A stretch of DNA of 57,170 bases from Lachnospiraceae bacterium (lineage in GTDB: Bacteria; Bacillota; Clostridia; Lachnospirales; Lachnospiraceae). The DNA lies in assembly GCA_016291405.1 (NCBI GenBank), contig JAEEXG010000010.1, forward strand, positions 1-57,170, read 5' to 3'. Under the pieces are notes generated by a model. That model saw only the letters and a program-made list of their open reading frames with translations. It did no database searches and was not told the DNA's origin. Below are positions 53,595 through 57,170 of the stretch, piece after piece (within the stretch, counting starts at the first letter, position 1; every line of letters starts with the position of its first letter). A program made the position numbers and the translations under genes.

Positions 53595-53663
53595 CTAAAA
53601 TTTCATCCACACGCCTTCATCATGAATAGCGGCATTTTCGATATTTCTGTAAAACCGGAATAT
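53595..53663 (-). pseudogene. C-terminal remnant of a GNAT paralogue
   Basis: One frame reads IFRFYRNIENAAIHDEGVW then MKF and stop, closely matching the end of the GNAT protein at 51187 (RFYRSIEGASIHDEGVWMSI). Nothing of the rest of that gene is present upstream. Confidence 0.65.
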
Positions 53664-53742
53664 TGTTCTATCACTTTTTTCTCTTGTGCTGTTAACTCCT
53701 TGCTCACTTCCTAAACCCTCAATTCTCAGGTTTATTCATTTT

Positions 53743-54402
53743 TTAATACTCCATAACATCAATTTTCTTTTGCAGTACTCCTGCGTAATCGTGGGCGGTT
53801 TTGCCGACTTTCTCAGGGTTGACGGGATAATGGATATTATAAAGAAGCCCATTATCGCCGGTCTTGTCCGCTAAATGATCTTCATCGATATGAGCACCGA
53901 TGATCTCAAGGCAAAGAATCACGTGATCGTCGTCTGGAACGATTTCTTTTTCCCAGGCAAGCTTACATTCAAGGTTCATGAAACATTCTCCGACCATGGG
54001 TGCATTAACCCACGAAGCATTAGTAACTGTAAGCCCAGATGCGGTGATCTCATCTGCATCAAACTGATTGTTTTTGATGGTATCCATACAGGCAGCATGG
54101 TGATTGGCGGAAAAGAAATTAATCACAGCCTGCCTTGTTTCCTGAAGACTCTTGTACAGATGGCCATTCTTATTAACGCTGGCGAGTATGGCATAAAAGC
54201 CGTTACCGTGATCCGCACTGGTAAAAGTCGCCCAGGACTGCATACAGGCATTGGGTTTGCCGTTTGATTTATAAGTTGTAACAAGAAACATCGGAGAGGG
54301 TATGGACATCACGAACTCTTTCCATGAAAAACCGAAGTTACGGGAAAAATCCCCGAATGTTCCTTTCATCTGTTCAGGCATTTCTTTGTATGAGTATTTC
54401 AT
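53743..54402 (-). CDS. Flavin reductase-like (FMN-binding split barrel) protein
   Basis: 219 residues. FPMFLVTTYKS-type strand (SPMFLVTTYKSNGKPNACMQSWATFTS) and GFYAILASVNKNGHLYKSL, NFFSANHHAACMDT, then a long C-terminal half with MVGECFMNLECKL; this is the flavin-reductase-like domain that binds FMN. Probably an NAD(P)H-flavin or flavin-dependent redox protein. Ribosome site AAAGGAGG lies in the 3' end of the upstream gene (29-bp overlap). A paralogue reduced to its two ends lies at 55979. Confidence 0.88.
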   Translation of the reverse strand: MKYSYKEMPEQMKGTFGDFSRNFGFSWKEFVMSIPSPMFLVTTYKSNGKPNACMQSWATFTSADHGNGFYAILASVNKNGHLYKSLQETRQAVINFFSANHHAACMDTIKNNQFDADEITASGLTVTNASWVNAPMVGECFMNLECKLAWEKEIVPDDDHVILCLEIIGAHIDEDHLADKTGDNGLLYNIHYPVNPEKVGKTAHDYAGVLQKKIDVMEY

Positions 54403-55144
54403 AATCGCCTCCTTTGCTTTGTAGCAGTCTTTCCGTTTCTGTTATAGCATCGATTGATTTTGCAACAGCTGAATCGAGGAAATTCGTGCATTCCTCCCGA
54501 GAAAATCCTATAAATGGATACTTACCCGCTTCGAGGGTCGGAAGATAGTACATCATCTTGATCTTAGCCGGTATAGCTCCCTTGGGTAGATAGTCGATAT
54601 AGTCAGGGAAAAATTCCAATCCCTGAATCTCGGTAAAATAACCCGAATCAGGATGAGAATCAAGGTATTCCCGCTCTATCACAAAGAAATCCTTCATTCG
54701 GTCTTTTCTGTCGGGAAACAGCCTTTTGAAATTGTCCCAGTTTTCTTCCATGCCTGCGGATTTATCTCGTAGTTCATTGATGGATTTTGCTCGTTTCCAG
54801 GCTTCGGAAACCCTTGTTGCATCTCTGGTAGTTCTTTGAAGCTCTGCATCGGTTATTAAGTGTGCATAATAACCATACAAAAATGATAATTCTTCCTTAG
54901 ATGAAATCTTATCGAGTCTTTTTATAATGTATTCATCCCTGAAAACAATGCCGTCATCTGCAGTTTTTCTTTTGGCTTTCATCCAATGTGTTACCTCTCT
55001 TGGAGGAGTAAATTCTGTCCAGTCATCATTGGGAATATTGCAGTCGGGAGCAATATTACCAACACAGAATTCATGCCTCGCAAGCCAAGGGAGCTTTTCT
55101 AGTATTCTGTCTGCAACGATCAAATGTGAAACCCATTCCGCCAT
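54374..55144 (-). CDS. Zinc-dependent phospholipase C-like family protein
   Basis: 256 residues from the ATG at 55144 (AAAGAAG weakly upstream); a GTG 60 bp earlier has no ribosome site. The N-terminal AEWVSHLIVADRILEKL, CVGNIAPDCNIPNDDWTEF, REVTHWMKAKRK and FLYGYYAHLITDAE give spaced His/Asp residues of the ZnPLC-like/S1-P1 nuclease fold. No signal peptide, so probably cytoplasmic; the substrate is unknown. Its end overlaps the flavin reductase start, so they are co-translated. Confidence 0.75.
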   Translation of the reverse strand: MAEWVSHLIVADRILEKLPWLARHEFCVGNIAPDCNIPNDDWTEFTPPREVTHWMKAKRKTADDGIVFRDEYIIKRLDKISSKEELSFLYGYYAHLITDAELQRTTRDATRVSEAWKRAKSINELRDKSAGMEENWDNFKRLFPDRKDRMKDFFVIEREYLDSHPDSGYFTEIQGLEFFPDYIDYLPKGAIPAKIKMMYYLPTLEAGKYPFIGFSREECTNFLDSAVAKSIDAITETERLLQSKGGDYEILIQRNA

Positions 55145-55236
55145 ATTATATTCTTCTTTCGCGCTGTATTTGATTAAGTTAATTGGTCTGATCTTGTGAC
55201 TCACTTTTATCTATGTATTCTTTAATAATATTTTGC

Positions 55237-55974
55237 TTAATTAGCGTTACGCACTTTTTGTGCTACAAAGGAGATTACTTTGGACGATAGTTGGCTGGTT
55301 CTGTTGTCGCGCGGTATTTCATATTCCTGTGCAACTACTGTTTTCTTTACTACAGTCCATCCTTCGAAGATTCCATCAAGATATGTCATGATCTGATCCG
55401 ATTTCAGGTTGACTTCAAAGTTTGGCTCAAGACTAGCACCAGTTTCTGCATCGACTTCGGTGACATCGGAATTAATGACAAGACATACACGCCCGTTCTT
55501 TTTGATGCCGTGGGCTATTTCCTGCAATTTATCGATAAAATGCTGCTTTGTATCAATGTGTTCCAGCGCCGAAACGGCGAGGATTAGATCATATTCGGCA
55601 GTGGGAATGGCAAATTCCTCAATAGGCGTCGTGATCCCGTTAATGCGATCACTTACATTATGTTCAAGGGCGTTCTTTTTCAAAATATCTATTGCAACAT
55701 CAAGAATATCAACGCAATCTATGATACATGCGTTGCCCTGAAATGACTCTGCAATGTAAATGCTGTTTCTTCCAACACCGCATCCGAGATCCAAAACATG
55801 TAATTCATTATAATCCGAAAAAGAAGGCATAATGTCTTGTACGGTCTTTATCGGCTTCTTTAACCATGTGTCCGATGCGTAAAGCTTCTCGTGAGTATAT
55901 ACCTCGGTATGAGAAGCTGCTTCATTTTGTCTGATGCGGCTAAGTCGATCAGTCTGCTTTTTGGTATCCATCAT
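55237..55974 (-). CDS. Class I SAM-dependent methyltransferase
   Basis: 245 residues from the ATG at 55974 (or 55971), chosen because it lies just after the stop of a 17-codon ORF and has no ribosome site of its own, implying coupling. Motif I LHVLDLGCGVGRNSIYIAE, motif II IIDCVDILDVAIDILKKNA, YDLILAVSALEHID and KNGRVCLVINSDV define a type 11/12 methyltransferase. The N-terminus (SHTEVYTHEKLYASDTWLKKP) resembles tellurite-resistance TehB-like enzymes. Target unknown. Confidence 0.85.
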   Translation of the reverse strand: MMDTKKQTDRLSRIRQNEAASHTEVYTHEKLYASDTWLKKPIKTVQDIMPSFSDYNELHVLDLGCGVGRNSIYIAESFQGNACIIDCVDILDVAIDILKKNALEHNVSDRINGITTPIEEFAIPTAEYDLILAVSALEHIDTKQHFIDKLQEIAHGIKKNGRVCLVINSDVTEVDAETGASLEPNFEVNLKSDQIMTYLDGIFEGWTVVKKTVVAQEYEIPRDNRTSQLSSKVISFVAQKVRNAN

Positions 55975-55978
55975 TTTT

Positions 55979-56032
55979 TTAGTATTCAGCCACATCTATC
56001 TGTCCAGGCATTTCTTTGTATAAATATTTCAT
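55979..56032 (-). pseudogene. Flavin reductase paralogue reduced to its first 11 and last 6 codons
   Basis: Reads MKYLYKEMPGQIDVAEY then stop. The first 11 residues match the start of the flavin reductase at 54402 (MKYSYKEMPEQ) and the last six match its end (IDVMEY). The ribosome site GAGG is retained. The ~200 central codons are gone. It now precedes the methyltransferase by 4 bp and may serve as its translation starter. Confidence 0.75.
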
Positions 56033-56068
56033 TTTGTACCTCACTCATCTAACATCAGTTTGCCGGCT

Positions 56069-56335
56069 TTAGCCTACTTTCTTTTCTCGTGGAGCTACAC
56101 CGCCTACTACCAAATTCCCGACCTCGGGAATTTGGTCTAAAATACTGTGTCCGGCGTTTTCACACGCAATCATTGCTCGCTTTATCACCTTATGAAAATT
56201 ATCCCATTTTGCGTATTCCCAAACAGGCGCAAGCTCTCTGGCGTTCCAGTATTCACTACCATCATTGTGAATATGTTTTATATCTTCAAATCTTTTATAA
56301 TCTTTTCCCTTAAGAGACGTCGTATTCTTGTCCGC
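56069..56335 (-). pseudogene. N-terminal fragment of a DinD-like DNA-damage-inducible protein
   Basis: On the - strand one frame reads KDYKRFEDIKHIHNDGSEYW, then NARELAPVWEYAKWDNFHKV, IKRAMIACENAGHSILDQIP, and EVGNLVVGGVAPREKKVG before a stop. FEDIKHI..G.EYW.ARELxxVL.Y..W.NF..VI is the signature of damage-inducible protein D / BRO-like N-terminal domains. There is no in-frame start (a likely ATG upstream is in another frame) and most of the ~280-residue protein is missing. Confidence 0.7.
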
Positions 56336-56409
56336 CCTTCAGAACTGATGTTCGAAATCATTCTATCATACTTTTTGGAATATTGCACTAGGAAATTTAC
56401 TTATTATGA

Positions 56410-56457
56410 ACCATAGGGACGGGTTTAAGGGTCCTTTTTTCTTACCGAAGTGGTGGG
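56410..56457. repeat. Dispersed repeat, copy without terminator
   Basis: ACCATAGGGACGGGTTTAAG, then GGTCC and CTTACCGAAGTGGTGGGG; shares two blocks in order with 52987-53073. Immediately left of the 74-bp array. Confidence 0.55.
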
Positions 56458-56492
56458 GTTAGATTATCTTATAGCAGGAGCGCGTGGTGGTT

Positions 56493-56826
56493 TTTGACTA
56501 AATCAGGTGGAAAGCAGATTCCTAGTCAAGGATTTCGGGCTTTTTAGGAACACGTGGACCCCCTTTTTTGACTAAGGTAAAGCAAAATGGAAATTTTAGT
56601 CAAAGAATTTTGGAAAATAGGAAGATTACGACGGCGATTTTTTGACTAAAAAGAATTGTCAGAGCTTCTTAAGTCAAAAATCCTCTTTTATAAAACATCA
56701 AAATGAACAAATTCATTGACTAAGAGAAGGAGAATGATTGTGTTTAGTCAAAAATAAAATTTACAGTGGGATTATATTCAAGAATTCTTTGACTAAAAAT
56801 AGCAAAATAATGACTATGGGTCAAAA
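56493..56826. repeat. 74-bp periodic array of paired inverted 9-mers
   Basis: Five units. Left motif TTTGACTAA at 56493, 56567, 56641, 56715 (ATTGACTAA) and 56788; right motif TTAGTCAAA or one to two changes at 56522, 56596, 56670, 56744 and 56817. The left-to-right offset is 29 in every unit and the period is 74, 74, 74, 73. The 20-bp and 36-bp stretches between motifs are unrelated between units. Left and right motifs are reverse complements, so each unit can form a 9-bp stem with a 20-nt loop. Not coding (many stops) and not CRISPR by repeat length. Confidence 0.85.
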
Positions 56827-56881
56827 ACGCCCGCCAAGACTGTAAGTAGCACAAGATGGGGCGCAAGACCGACGAGGCATA

Positions 56882-57026
56882 TCTGCGGAAGACGGGACTT
56901 GGTCTCGCCTTCGGCTCGGTCGGTGCTCCTCGCTTCGCGAGGGTCGTCCACCGGACGACCGCACCCCACACGATTGCAAGGTATTGTGATCATGAAAGCA
57001 TTCGAAAATCCCATCCTCCGCAGACA
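56882..57026. other. tRNA-Leu-like fragment split by a GC-rich insert, with inverted tRNA-like ends
   Basis: 56882-56900 matches the 3' acceptor/T-arm of the tRNA-Leu gene (57062-57080) at 18 of 19 bases, and 56965-56979 matches the next tRNA segment (57084-57098) perfectly. Between them 64 bp (56901-56964) replace three bases of the T-loop. The insert folds into GGTCGTCC/GGACGACC and CTCGC/GCGAG hairpins. 57007-57026 is an imperfect inverted copy of 56882-56900. Confidence 0.7.
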
Positions 57027-57029
57027 AAA

Positions 57030-57057
57030 AAAGACTAAGCATTTCTGCTTAGTCTTT
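57030..57057 (-). terminator. Terminator of tRNA-Leu
   Basis: Stem AAAGACTAAGCA / TGCTTAGTCTTT, loop of four, followed on the - strand by a run of seven T. Confidence 0.9.
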
Positions 57058-57063
57058 ATTGTC

Positions 57064-57148
57064 TGCGGAAGATGGGACTTGAACCCACACGATTGCAATA
57101 ATCACAAGATCCTTAGTCTTGCTCGTCTGCCAGTTCCGACACTTCCGC
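57064..57148 (-). tRNA. tRNA-Leu (anticodon AAG)
   Basis: 85 nt, class II tRNA with a long variable arm. Acceptor GCGGAAG/CTTCCGC, discriminator A, anticodon stem CAAGA/TCTTG with loop CTAAGGA (anticodon AAG, reading CUU and, after inosine modification, other CUN codons), T-loop TTCAAGT. CCA is not encoded. Length, discriminator and variable arm all fit tRNA-Leu. Confidence 0.93.
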
Positions 57149-57170
57149 GAACCGCTGTATTGTTTAGTTG

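Noticed and set aside
56493-56826. CRISPR array
   Set aside because: The conserved parts are only 9 bp and occur as inverted pairs with two different gap lengths; CRISPR repeats are over 20 bp, directly repeated, with one spacer size. No cas gene is present.
56814-57098. Several ORFs over the GC-rich block and tRNA
   Set aside because: They read through a tRNA-like fragment, a structured insert and a terminator; typical spurious ORFs of tRNA regions.

Overview
The window is A/T-rich Firmicutes DNA, most likely from a Clostridia member of the Lachnospiraceae (a Butyrivibrio-like genus would fit; genus not certain). Reasons: diaminopimelate made through DapL, a type III glutamine synthetase beside an Amt-PII fusion, glutamate synthase plus an ANTAR regulator, strong AGGAGG-type ribosome binding sites, and typical Clostridia housekeeping families (YerC, DUF1836, MntP, BceAB).

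Layout. 1-4.8 kb: surface proteins (end of a membrane-anchored protein, then a large secreted purple-acid-phosphatase-like metallophosphoesterase). 4.8-7.7 kb: a BceAB-type peptide-resistance ABC transporter behind a BceR-like operator but with no two-component system next to it. 7.8-9.0 kb: degenerate LytM/M23 membrane protein with a bactofilin. 9.1-19.3 kb: regulators and small proteins (YerC, DUF1836, two stand-alone Hpt proteins, BirA, an XRE protein, SPFH protein, PTS EIIC-like permease, dCache-PAS-degenerate GGDEF protein, lipoprotein, MntP). 19.3-42.5 kb: a nitrogen and amide-transfer block with three promoters: dapF-dapL-carA-carB-purF; glnN-amt(PII); asnB-pyrG-gltB-gltD-GS-like-ANTAR regulator. 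42.5-47.1 kb: esterase, VanZ-like protein, GH25 lysozyme, AGCS symporter. 47.1-57.2 kb: an accessory region with many acetyltransferases, methyltransferases and gene fragments, ending in tRNA-Leu.

The best-supported system is a nitrogen antitermination circuit. Five leaders (before dapF, glnN, amt, asnB and the AGCS symporter) carry the same small hairpin with hexaloop AAAGGC (A at 1, G at 4, the known ANTAR-target signature). In each one the loop and 3' side of that hairpin are also part of an intrinsic terminator, so the two folds exclude each other. The probable trans-acting protein, an ANTAR regulator with a receiver domain lacking the phospho-acceptor Asp, is the last gene of the asnB operon and so lies under one of these leaders. 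The gene before it is a glutamine synthetase homologue that has lost the Glu-flap region, which suggests a sensing role. The symporter leader stacks this element in front of a glycine riboswitch.

The right-hand 10 kb looks like a decaying or recombining island: fragments of GNAT acetyltransferases, a flavin reductase paralogue reduced to its two ends, a DinD fragment, a tRNA-Leu-like fragment split in its T-loop by a GC-rich structured insert, a start-stop leader peptide with an MRMR motif upstream of a methyltransferase, an orphan triple-repeat leader, and a strikingly regular 74-bp array at 56493-56826. In that array only two 9-bp mutually inverted motifs are conserved, at exact 20/36-bp spacing.
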